Positions 52,376-62,654 of a DNA stretch of 64,000 nucleotides are shown in pieces. Position 1 is the stretch's first letter. Every line of letters begins with the position of its first letter. A program made the translations under genes and the position numbers. The stretch spans positions 37,899 to 101,898 of the forward strand of contig NMRB01001217.1 in NCBI GenBank assembly GCA_002633025.1, written 5' to 3'. Origin of the DNA: Notospermus geniculatus. Taxonomy: Eukaryota > Nemertea > Pilidiophora > Heteronemertea > Lineidae. The notes beneath the pieces were generated by a model that saw only the letters and a program-made list of their open reading frames with translations, did no database searches and was not told where the DNA came from.

Positions 52376-53413
52376 TAACGAATGCGCTTAACATGTAGCG
52401 AAGGAATACACATTCCGTTAACGAAGTGTGGTATCCCAATAGTCGTTAGACGCCACCAAACGGTCCAGAAAAAAACCATCATAGCCTAAAAAGTCAGCCG
52501 CCTCAGCGGTATTAATAAACGTCATTCGTCCGCTGCGCAAACTTTCAAAATATCAATTTTACAAGTCAGCGCCATGTATATTGACGTTAATGTTACATTC
52601 TGTACGATCGGCCGGGATATAATGGGGAAAATAATCTTTGATTTCAAGCAGAATACGCCGTCATATTTTGTGACAGCATGTCGTCCGCATCTCAGCCAAA
52701 GTCAACCAGTTTTTTCTTCCTATTTCATTGCCTGTTGATCTACCTGGGGCGATCACCAATCTTTTTCTCCCCTAATGCTTGCAATACCCGCTGGAAGGCT
52801 TTGAGCAATCCTATCCACCAGATAAACCGCTGGGTAATACCTATAATGGACATATAACATGACGAATCATGATGTGGTGGCTCGGACCGAGGAGCCGCAA
52901 CGCGTCGCGGAGGAAGGCAGCGACAGTAGACAAGGCATGTTCAGCAAACAACGTGAAATGGACATGCTAATTAGTAGGAAAGAAACCAAATCTTGCTTCC
53001 AGGCACGCGTAGAATCTCTGGACAAAGTGTCCATTTCTTTTCATCCTTAATCAATTACCAGTAACAGTAAAGATTGTTTATTAATGAACAAAGACGCTGA
53101 CGATCTCTTGACCCTGAGTATGAGGAGATGTGGGTAGGACGCTATCAATTAGGAGCAATGATCTCAAATTGACAAAGGCTCTTGTCTGGAAAGAGGAGAC
53201 AGGGCAACCAACTTGCTCCCTCTCCCTTTTTTGACTTTCCAATTATCTGTCTGCTCAATGAGGACCACAGCCCACTGCCTCAATAATAAAACTATTGAAA
53301 TGAAAGTGACATCCACGTCCTGATCAATTTCCCACGCAAAGGGCGTCCATTGTATGGGACCCAGTGTCGGTGTGCCCTCTATCGTAGCTAGGATCCCCAT
53401 TGCCAAAAAGTAC

Positions 53414-53530
53414 GGGCCAAATTCATAAAGGGTGTTTAAGACGCGTGTAACTTTGTCAAATGCATGGTGAAGTGTGTGCAAGTGAAGTTACACGCGTCTA
53501 AGTCTTAAACACCCTTTATGAATATGGCCC
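53414..53530. mobile_element. Foldback MITE, family E (most complete copy)
   Basis: GGGCCAAATTCATAAAGGG at the left, CCCTTTATGAATATGGCCC at the right; arms carry GTTTAAGAC and ACGCGTGTAACTT. Confidence 0.8.
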
Positions 53531-53649
53531 TGCATGTTATTTAGTCACCGCTGCTGGCGCATATAGGTCTACTCCGCTCATCGCGTCAGCCATCAGGACA
53601 TGTGGTACCACGGTGTATTTCAATTTTCTAACCTCGATAAAGTACCAAG

Positions 53650-54700
53650 GATTTGCTAAATCCTTGTCCAAATAAAATGCCAGTCAACAAATGCGAAGGC
53701 CCGCCATGTCACCTCGCCCATCCTGAAGTAATGAGGTGGGTTCTTTTGTCCGTCCCTCCGACACCGCATGAGGTCGAGAGAGGAGATCGTTTCGGCGCCC
53801 TTGCTCCGAGAGGATGGTGTCATCCTGCTTACCGGGCATTTCAAGCTGATCCATTTGAGATATTAGCCGATGCACTGAACTACTGGACACGGGTAGCATG
53901 TTTTGCTTTCCATTTCGCCGGTCAAGTGAGTCATATCATGTCATCGACCTCGCCGGCTTCAGCGACGAGTCCCGAGTTAGTTGCTTTCAACCCAACGCTA
54001 GTTGGGTCAAAATAGGGCATCGTTCCTAATGCCTTCGGGGCTATCATGCTGACACACGAGATTACTTGATGTTTTATCAAAGTCTCCATCATAAAAGCAG
54101 GAACAGCATCATTATGGGTTCCATGACTGCGGCCACAATCCTTGCCCATTACTCTTATCAAATTCTTTGCCCTTATTACAATTAGGTACGTGTTATATGG
54201 CCTCCCTTGGCCCCTTGAACCCTTGGTATGAGAAACTGGCAGATGGGGCGTGAAATATTCTGGTCAGTCCTCCGATCCATTCGATGGGCCAAAAGATGTT
54301 GGTGATTTGCACAGCTTTGATGTCAAGAGGGAACACCAGCCCCAATACAAGACCATGTCCCATGAGGACAGTTTCGTCCTTCGAGCCCTAACCGATCCCT
54401 ACTCAATCCCTTTATTGACGAGATCGCTACATCAGATCCCTGCCGGGGACAGATAGGTAGGATCGGGGCGCTATCATTAGATGGTCATCCCCCTGTCTCA
54501 TCGCAACCCCTGCTGTTCTATCTTATATTGCTTATATCATCACCAAATCAGATATGGCATGACCAAAGGAATCTGCCTTCTTGATGAGATCCGCAGATTT
54601 CTATTTGGTAATAATGTTCCCAGTGGTAGCCGTATCTTAACAAGCCTGATGGGTTTCCACTGATGAAATAACTACGTTGCTCGGTAGTCCCCGTGGCAAT
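53650..54700 (-). pseudogene. Probable decayed protein-coding relic, unidentified
   Basis: Short open stretches with protein-like composition follow one another down the minus strand in changing frames. Examples: RLVKIRLPLGTLLPNRNLRI near 54660-54590, MGHGLVLGLVFPLDIKAVQI near 54360-54300, KHQVISCVSMIAPKALGTMP near 54085-54020, and MDQLEMPGKQDDTILSEQGR near 53850-53790. Stops and frameshifts separate them. A few plus-strand frames also stay open here. No family recognised; chance is possible. Confidence 0.25.
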
Positions 54701-55784
54701 GCAGCGGAATTCTTCCACTTTTACCATGATGATGTTCTTTCAGTACGATTTAAAGGCAAGACCAATAGGATAGATATCAGTGCCGAAGGGTGACACAATC
54801 GTCAACATCGTTACTTCTTGACTGCTGTGACATCGTCACTTTTATAACAGACATGACCTTGATAAGACAAAACGCTAACACACCCTAGTAACTAACCTTC
54901 GTCAGTATGCCGAGTCCCCGCTGGATATTCGCGTATTACAGAAAGAATAAACAAATAGGCTATGCAAACTATTGTGTACACGTAGTGAATATGTCATATT
55001 TTTAGTTCCTTGCCACCCCCCTTCCCACCACACAATCGTCAAGTATTGAAAGACTAGACCTACCGGCAACGTTTTCAAACTTATTGACATTTGTCAGTCT
55101 TATGCGTTTCCTGTAGGCTTATAGACCTTTTCAATGATGGTGTCCCTACTCGTTCTGCCACACGACGTCGTGACCACTCGTTGTCCAAGCATGATATAAC
55201 ACTACCAATCGCATCCTAAACTTTGTGGCCATGGCCCGCTTGACTAGATTCGCGTGCCAGCGGCCATTGAATGGTATAAGCTTCTGACGTCATATGGTGA
55301 GAACTGTTAGACCGCCATCTTTCTTGGAAGGGTCTATAGCAGTTCAACAAGACTTGGAAATCATTCTTTTATGAAGCAGGTTCTTCAGAAAGTTGGATGT
55401 CAGTGGGCTCGTGCCTTCAGGCATTCAGGGAACCGCCATTGTGTTTCTTGTTCGTAGGATACGTGTACAGTTCACGAAGTCTTCCAGTAAATCTCATTCA
55501 ACGTGTTCACGGTAACAGCTAAAAACCAGAAAGGTCAACATAGCTTTCATTTAATCATGTTTGCTGACATGTATAAATGTATGCATTTAGCGGAAACCGA
55601 TGAATATATCAGAGATTTTAATTAAATGACAGCCATCCCATGTCTAATGCACACTTATCTAAAGTTCATAATGGAAAATTAAGTTGTGCATGAGGAAATT
55701 TGATGATAACGGTTTGCACATGCGATACGATTAAAAGTAATATTTGGAGGTCACGCAACAAGTATTTTATGAAAGAAGATCGAA

Positions 55785-56335
55785 TTACATGTAGAACTTT
55801 ATAAAGAAAATAAAAAGGTAATGATGTGATAATCAAAGAAGAACGAAGAAGAACTTTATAAAGAAAAGAGTAAAGGATAATCAAAGAAGATCCAGATAGA
55901 GTAAAGGTACGATAATCAAAGAGGATCCAAGTAGAACTTCATAAAGAAAGAAAGTAAAGGATAATCAAAGAAGATCCAAGTAGAACTTTATAAAGAAGGA
56001 AAGTAAAGGATAATCGAAGAAAATCCAAGTAGAACTTTATAAAGAAAGAAAGTAAAGGATTAATCAAAGAAGATCCAAGTAGAACTTTTTATAAAGAAAG
56101 AAAAGTAAAGATGTGATAATTAAAGAAGATCCAAGTAGAACTTTATAAAGAAAGAAAAGTAAAGAGTGATAATTAAAGAAGATCCAAGTAGAACTTTGTA
56201 AAGAAAAAACGTACATCTAAAGTTATGACATTCAAAGAAGATCGAACTAGAACTTTATAAAGAAAAAGAGTAAAGATGTGATAATCAAAGAAGATCCAAG
56301 TAGAACTTAATAAAGAAAAACGTTAAATAATGTTA
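55785..56335 (+). repeat. A/G-rich tandem array, 49-56 bp units
   Basis: GATCCAAGTAGAACTT recurs at about 49-56 bp intervals (55924, 55973, 56022, 56072, 56128, 56181 and on), with AAGAAAG and GTAAAGGATAATCAAAGAA between. Strong purine bias on this strand. Confidence 0.85.
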
Positions 56336-56336
56336 T

Positions 56337-56592
56337 CTTTAATTCTCGAGAAGCAACGTCATCGGTTTCTTGTAAAGAATTGTTTTCCCGCCGCTCACTG
56401 AATCAAACCACATCCATTCAAGTGAATTATTCAAAATCTTTACAAAGGCACAAAAAGTGGATCACATTCTTGAAATCACATCAAGGTTTGAAATTGGCCC
56501 GTAGTGTTCACTCTAATGGAAATAATAGTCAAACAAATCAACCCTCCCAGGATCTTCAAATCGACTTTGATATAATTAACAGTTTCCTTTAG
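56337..56592 (+). CDS. Possible terminal exon, Ser/Asn-rich
   Basis: Open from about 56337 to TAG at 56590-56592 in one frame (contains KELFSRRSLNQTTSIQ and ends DFDIINSFL). A weak acceptor, TCTTTAATTCTCGAG, lies just before. It follows directly after an A/G-rich tandem array. No ATG at the start and no recognised domain. It may be chance. Confidence 0.2.
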
Positions 56593-56994
56593 CTCCAATT
56601 GCACATCATTAACCCGCATTGTATTCTTCCCGGTCCGGGCAGAGTTCGCTACCTTCAGCGACGAAACAACGATGAAGTATAGGTTTATCTAAAAGTGGGA
56701 TTGATTTTGCGGTACTTTCGTCTGCGGTGTATTGTGTTTCGCTTTGTATTGTTCCCTGAGTGTACTTTAACAAACAGGTCGCTTCCATGACACAAAATAT
56801 CTGAAAGAATATTGCATAAAATTGACTTCTGCAGGAATAGATGGTTGAAAATAAAAGCATCGCATTCTGAGCTCATTATCTGTCTCCACTTGTCAGATCC
56901 AGAAAAGATGCTCAGTTGAACAGACACGGTTCCCGGTTGATAAACATGACACCTACATGTAAGGAAAAATGTCCTCGTTTCCTCGGCTCGATAT

Positions 56995-57180
56995 AAGGTG
57001 AAACCCGGTGTCGTAGAATGTCATGCCCCCCGATATGAGATGCCCAACAACAATAGATTCTGACGGATTAAGGGTCAGCCGGGCACTGACAAACAGAACT
57101 TCTGTTACCAGATGTCCCCTGAACAAAAGAAGCGGGCATCTGATATCGGGGGCATTACATTCTATGACACCTGTATAACG
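56995..57180. mobile_element. Foldback MITE
   Basis: CCCGGTGTCGTAGAATGTC and GCCCCCCGATAT at the left mirror ATATCGGGGGC and ATTCTATGACACC at the right. A decayed relative is at about 21385-21670. Confidence 0.65.
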
Positions 57181-57691
57181 TTTTCAGTGTGACATTACAA
57201 CAGATTGACGGAATAAGCCACGACGTGACAATGAGCGACACACAGAGAAACAGTGAGTCTGTTTCCCAGTGTGTTCCGAACAATGGAGTCACACAGAAAA
57301 ATGGCCACACTGGAAAACGTCACACCGGCACGATAGTATTTTACTCTACGAGACAGTGCCAAGATACGGTACAATCAGTTGAGTGTGCAATTTAGTTACG
57401 CCGTATGTCCCCTCCATTTTACAATCGATAAACTCCATCAAGGCTAATCACGTGGAGAAGGCTCTTCTCAATGAAAGTTTGTCTTTCAATTTTCTTCCAA
57501 TTTTCAAGTGCTTTTCTGTGTTCTTTTGTGGTTTTCAATGACAACGTAGTTTATATCGTTACAATTCATTGCAAACCTTTTAACTGCAGTGATTGGCAAG
57601 ATAGAAGAAAAAAGGTTCATGTGTATGCCCATGTAAATGTTGCCCATGTACAAATGTACAACGTAGAGAAAAGTGAGTGAGTGGTGGTATG

Positions 57692-57799
57692 GGGCCTGTT
57701 TCATAAAGTGACGTTAAGCAAATGGTACCTTTAGCCACATGGAAAATGCATTGAAGTTAAAGGTACCATTAGCCTGAAGTCACTTTATGCAACAGGCCC
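57692..57799. mobile_element. Foldback MITE, family K, ATG duplication
   Basis: GGGCCTGTTTCATAAAGTGA mirrored by a near-complement ending AACAGGCCC; ATG at 57689-57691 and 57800-57802. 108 bp. Confidence 0.8.
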
Positions 57800-57802
57800 A
57801 TG

Positions 57803-59050
57803 GAAAGCAAGTTCTAACACTTTCCAAAAGCGTTGCAACATTGGGCGAAACTAATACTAGACCTATGTTTAAAGTACTGACGTTTTTTTTCATTTACAGT
57901 AAAATTAATATCACTAAGAATTCAGAGGATGCATCTTCTTAGCGTCTTCTTGTAAAATCCAAAACAAACAAAAACCTCATGATGTTATCAACATTTCATT
58001 TTGAGACGCACGTTTTGCGAATACGAAGCGTCTCAGTTTCCCTACTTACGATGCAACACCATACCGTCTCCTGAAAGTCGGTTATTGTTGCAAAAAATAA
58101 TTAACAGCAAAAATCATATCGTTTCGAATAACGTCGCATTTAAAGATGATTGCATCACTTAAGGCCAGTGATATTAGATGTATCAAAATACTGAAACTAA
58201 GATTAGATTTGAAATAAGCTAAGAAGATATTGAATTTTAAAAAATCGCATTCCGACTATCTAGCCTTACAATTCACAATCCGTAAAAAACAACAATTTAA
58301 CCTTTACGCAGTTACCATTTTGAATGAATATAAACACTGAATGATAGAATCCGAACATAACGGGTATCGGAAATTGATAGGATCAACTTGATGGAAAACC
58401 ATTTATATAATAGATCCAAGGCCATAGAACAAATAACTGCTTAGAGGAACCCATCAGCAACCTAACATGTTCCCATTGACAAAGAAATATTGACACTTTC
58501 GTTAACAAGGAGAGGTAGCGAGTTAAAATCAATAGATATTTTTATCCCTTTTCCTTGAGTTTGACATTAGAGTCTCTGCGACAAATGTCTTAATGAAAAG
58601 TGTGGTTCTTTGTTTTCATTGGGTAAACGCAACTATTAAAGCGCCACTGTATCCATTACGTTTCCATCTCGTGGCGGCCGACGTAACCTTTGACCTTTAG
58701 GCAACCTCGTTTATGTATGCTCGACAAGACTGTTCAAATCGATCTATTTGAATGATCTAAGTTACCAATTAGGCATTGAGACTGTTTCCACACATAAATA
58801 AAAGAGCTGACGCAAGGTATCTCACTTGATGAAGGGCTAGTCAGCTGGGAGAGCGCGTTGAAGTTTTCAAGTGATGAAAAGAATGGCGGTCATTTTTTTC
58901 AGCTAAGGTTTTGATACATTAAGTAGTATCAGTCCAGTGTAACCACTGGCTTTGTATGGGTTGTACAGGACACCCCGTTTGTTCCCGATTCCACCGCCAG
59001 GAGAGGGACATTGAGGCATACCTCTGGCATACAGTGGCACTTTAATGGGT
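57803..59050. other. No feature seen
   Basis: AT-rich; no coding-like frame, hairpin or tandem repeat found. Confidence 0.35.
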
Positions 59051-59297
59051 GGCGTCCACTAGAGCGCCGACAACATTAGGAAGGGTTCGGGAAGCAAATG
59101 TGTCATTTCGGCATTGCTTCCGCATCAAGTCCTATTGGTCGTTTTACCCTTTCCCGAACGTGCAGAAATGCCGCGAACTGTTCCGGAATGATAAAGACAG
59201 TGAACGGAACCTTTCAAGAATATGCGGAGTGGTTGCCGAATGAATGCGGATTCACTAAATTTGCATTCCGCGTCTTGTCCGCGCCCTAGTGGACGCT
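59051..59297. mobile_element. Foldback MITE, family V
   Basis: GCGTCCACTAGAGCGC at the left, GCGCCCTAGTGGACGC at the right, with further inverted matches inside (TTCGGGAAGC, CTTTCCCGAA). Confidence 0.65.
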
Positions 59298-60215
59298 AGG
59301 TTTAAAGGACCACCATAGGCAGCTCCCAGTAGGCATTCTGATGTGGCTATTCTTGCAAATAAATAGATGGTATGAGCTAGGAGCTAACTGTGACGTAAAT
59401 ACACATTGCAAGTAAAATGCGCCATATGTCAACATTTTGGCCCACATAATTGTTTCTCAATTGCTGGCGCCACCTGAGATGTAGCTGTTGTACTAACAGT
59501 AGCCTAACAGCAAGCTGCTTTACGGTCCCTTTAAAGATTTCTCTTTATACAGTTCTTTTGCATCGCTGACGATGCACTTTTTTGTCCAAAGACCAAAAAT
59601 TCAACCTCGTTGCCTAAGTAGGCGATAACTGTGATATTGCTTTTCTAGTATATTGTTAGATTGCGACTATCAGGCTGAAAAAATATCATCAACAAAAACC
59701 CTAACGAGTGCAATCAAATTAGCCCAAACATATTTATGAGAAACTATTTTACTGCCCCATAACTGCAACAGATGAAACCTGTTCACTAATACTTATTTCT
59801 ACCCCACGCATTCCAGTCATTGCTAGGGGTACACGTATATGGACTTGAGAAAACGAAATAACAGAGCTACATGTAGAGTTACTCAACCGACGAATTGAAA
59901 AGTAGGTCAGATGGTTTAGATATTGCCAAAATATTCTATACCAAATTTACCACAACGTTCATAATGAATTTAGGCCGACGTAACAAAGGAGATGTTCAAG
60001 CCAGGACAGGTTAATTGTGAAGAAAAACGGGGCGATCATTTACATGTACATGTATTTAGAAATATCCATTGATTGGGAATCGGGTAGGTCCATATTTACT
60101 CTCCGGACACACAGACGTCGTGTCTGGAAACGCCCATGCCATGAAGGAAGTACATGTACATGCAGGATAATTTGACATCAGACGTAAGGAAGTTATAACG
60201 TCGAGGCTCTGAGGA

Positions 60216-60380
60216 ATGTCTGACGCGGGTTCTTATTTCGGAGGTGAAGTCAGTGTAAAAACAGGTGGATTTGAGGACACTCTGTATATCGGTGGTTTAC
60301 TTCACGATAGCGTGGACACTTCGGAATTGCCGTGGGCCGTGGCCAACAAAACCGCTTGCAGCTTCGTGGTCTTGCAGTGA
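60216..60380 (+). CDS. 54-codon ORF upstream of the membrane-protein gene
   Basis: ATG at 60216 to TGA 60378-60380. It starts MSDAGSYFGGEVSVKTGGFE and ends TACSFVVLQ. Codons look ordinary and the composition is protein-like. It lies 150 bp before the ATG at 60531, so it could be an upstream ORF in the leader of that gene, a separate small exon, or chance. No family recognised. Confidence 0.25.
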   Translation: MSDAGSYFGGEVSVKTGGFEDTLYIGGLLHDSVDTSELPWAVANKTACSFVVLQ

Positions 60381-60530
60381 GAGCTATTCGGGAAGAAGTG
60401 TGCATCTCGCTTCAGCCTGAGATTCGTCATTGATCAGCAAATAGCGAGACAGTCGCACGAAGACCTCAATCCTCACCTAAACACTTCGTGACTAACTCTG
60501 CTGTCCGATAACCACTCGTCCAACAAAACT

Positions 60531-60818
60531 ATGGAACTCCCGGACAGGGAAAGAACACTTTGGATTATCACAGTTGTGGTTATCGTATTCTGGTTAGGGG
60601 TATTCCTGATCAAATGTCTCTTCAGCACAGATAAACGACGTGGAAATGATGAGGGCCGACAAATGGAGACAATAGCACGTGGTGTTCCCATACCTCAAAT
60701 ACCGACGAGCGCTGATGATAGCCAGCAGGTTCAGGACGACGCCGAGGACACGGAGACGGTTCGACGCCGGAATATTCCGGAACTCAGCAGCGAGGACCGT
60801 GAAGATAGGGCCAGTTAG
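60531..60818 (+). CDS. Small single-pass membrane protein (95 aa), family unknown
   Basis: Intact frame from ATG 60531 to TAG 60816-60818. Residues 1-8 are polar (MELPDRER); about 9-31 form one hydrophobic helix (TLWIITVVVIVFWLGVFLIK); a basic CLFSTDKRR follows on the likely cytosolic side. The remaining about 60 residues are hydrophilic and acidic (QQVQDDAEDTETVRRR, PELSSEDREDRAS). No cleavable signal peptide is apparent: the helix is preceded by charged residues and looks like a signal anchor. An AATAAA at 61344 could end the transcript. It appears single-exon, though further exons cannot be excluded. Length and layout resemble small integral membrane proteins in general; I do not recognise a family. 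Confidence 0.5.
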   Translation: MELPDRERTLWIITVVVIVFWLGVFLIKCLFSTDKRRGNDEGRQMETIARGVPIPQIPTSADDSQQVQDDAEDTETVRRRNIPELSSEDREDRAS

Positions 60819-61343
60819 GGAAGGACTAGGATTCAGAGAATGCGATTACCGACGACGTACCACTTGGAAAATTTGGAAACGTGACCCCTTCGTTCGAATG
60901 ACTCATTGACTGACTATCTGTAGTACATGTGTACTTATTTCTTTCTGGAGAGATGCTCCCGTAAGCACCATTTTGTTAATTCGACGTTTCCTCGCCCCCC
61001 CCCGCCATCTTGGATTTCTTGCAAACTGCACATGCGCAGTCACATCTGGCGGGAAAATTTGTATCTCCCGACCAATCATGTGTGTTGGTTTAAGATAAGT
61101 GGACGCGCACAAAATGAATACTAGATGTGACGTATGAGCACGATGGCGCCTCCTAACCATACTGACATGACTGTCTGGGACACTGTTTGTCAGCCCGAAC
61201 CGACCTTTGAAAGTGAAATTTGAATCCAAATGTGGCTCGTGAAGATACCTATTCGAACTTCTCCCAGGCCCTCACGAAACGTCATCACAGCGGCTTTGGA
61301 AATAGAACAACATCTAATGCTATTGTTCGAAGCAGGAATCCTA

Positions 61344-61349
61344 AATAAA
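61344..61349 (+). promoter_or_regulatory. Candidate poly(A) signal AATAAA
   Basis: First clear AATAAA after the stop at 60818, in CCTAAATAAAAG. It would give a 3' UTR of roughly 0.55 kb. Confidence 0.3.
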
Positions 61350-61924
61350 AGACGTCGTTCGGGAATCTTTTGAAGCCGTACGGAGTGACTGAGCTATATG
61401 AGAGCATAGAACTTTTGAGAGCTTCTTCTAGTGCAACTTGATATATTTATTACCTGTATAAAGGGAAGTACTGAACAAACGAATTGTTTTTTAATCTAAC
61501 TGTCTTTGATGTTCATGAGAACATACCAAAACACATGCCATGTTTATCACCAACACAGTCATGGCCGTTCGTACCTTCACGTAGAGACAGACGAGTAGAC
61601 TTTTCAGAGATGAACCGACTTTTCTAATGGTGTATTATCAGCAATAGTAAGCTTTCGGCCGGTTGGGCTACGACAGCTTTCTCTTTCAGCGATGATTCAC
61701 CAATAGGAGAGTCAGTCACGCTCATCGCCAAAGACGACAAAGTTCTAGCGGACCAACACAACATAAAATTCTCCTAATGAGAAACCTATTACCCACTGCC
61801 TCAATAGGTGTCGCCAGTGGTTAAATCTATTGAATTGAAAGGGACATCCAGGTCCTGGTCAATTTCCCAAACAAAAGGCATCCATTGTGTTGGACCTGAT
61901 TTTAATACTCTGTGCTGCCCTCTA

Positions 61925-62050
61925 AAGGCCTGTTTCCACTAGACCGGTTTCCAGCATTGCGTTTTGCCATTTCACAGGGTTTTGGATAATCTTTCGATGG
62001 TTTAACAATACATGGCGTGTTTATTGTCCCAATGCCTGTGAAAACCGCGG
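61925..62050. mobile_element. Foldback MITE, family C (third copy)
   Basis: AGGCCTGTTTCCACTAGACC, the GGGTTTTGGATAAT core and CCAATGCCTGTGAAAACCG. The right end is truncated. Confidence 0.5.
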
Positions 62051-62279
62051 ATTTTGTTTTCATTTGGCTGATGTTTGTAAACACAAAATTCAGCCAATCA
62101 GAATGCACGAAAATTTCTTTGTTGACATTCTGGAGAAGTTGGTTTACATTTTTTCCCGAAAATTCGTGCCCTCTCAAATTATATTTCTAAATCAAATTTT
62201 TTCGATTTCGATTCGCTTTAATTAATGGAGAAAATCCTCGCTAAGCATATACATGTAATAGTAGAATCTAACCGGGCCA

Positions 62280-62651
62280 TTGCAAAACCTCACTTTTGAC
62301 CGTCACCAAGCAGAAAAACAGTACAGCGGGACATTCAGGGTACAGTGGATTGGAACAAGCAGTTCAAACAGTGAGAATGAAGTACAGACTTCTACTCAGG
62401 AGTATTATGCTCACAAAGTTACTTCTGTCAACGGTATTACCATCAGCTGCCGAAAAAATGGTACAAACTTCTCCTATGTGGGTGGAGGTCGCTGTACAAA
62501 GAAGGAAGACCATATTTGGTTTTTGAAATATGGTAAACCAGTAACTTGGTCGATTTTAAAATATATCTACTCGTCTTACTACGACCAGTTTACCAGACGT
62601 CGGAATCAGACACAGGCGAATTATGACAAATTAAAAATCAGCAGCCGGTAA
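62280..62651 (+). pseudogene. ORF remnant, possibly of a pogo/Tigger-like transposase N-terminus
   Basis: The frame is open to TAA at 62649-62651 but lacks an ATG near its start. The neighbouring frame reads GYSGLEQAVQTVRMKYR; the main frame then gives SVNGITISCRKNG, GGGRCTKKEDHIWFLKYGKP. Switching between the two frames gives the order of a psq-type helix-turn-helix followed by a CENP-B-like linker, as in pogo-type transposases. This resemblance is by eye only. No catalytic part is seen nearby. Confidence 0.2.
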
Positions 62652-62654
62652 AAA

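Noticed and set aside
52859-53050. 63-codon plus-strand ORF, strongly charged
   Set aside because: Starts at ATG and looks somewhat protein-like, but no further exons, domains or signals support it.
53164-53481. 105-residue minus-strand open frame
   Set aside because: Coincides with dispersed repeat W and hairpin E.
53653-54015. 120-residue plus-strand open frame
   Set aside because: No start codon context or splice support; it overlaps the minus-strand relic, which looks more protein-like. Kept only as part of that uncertain region.
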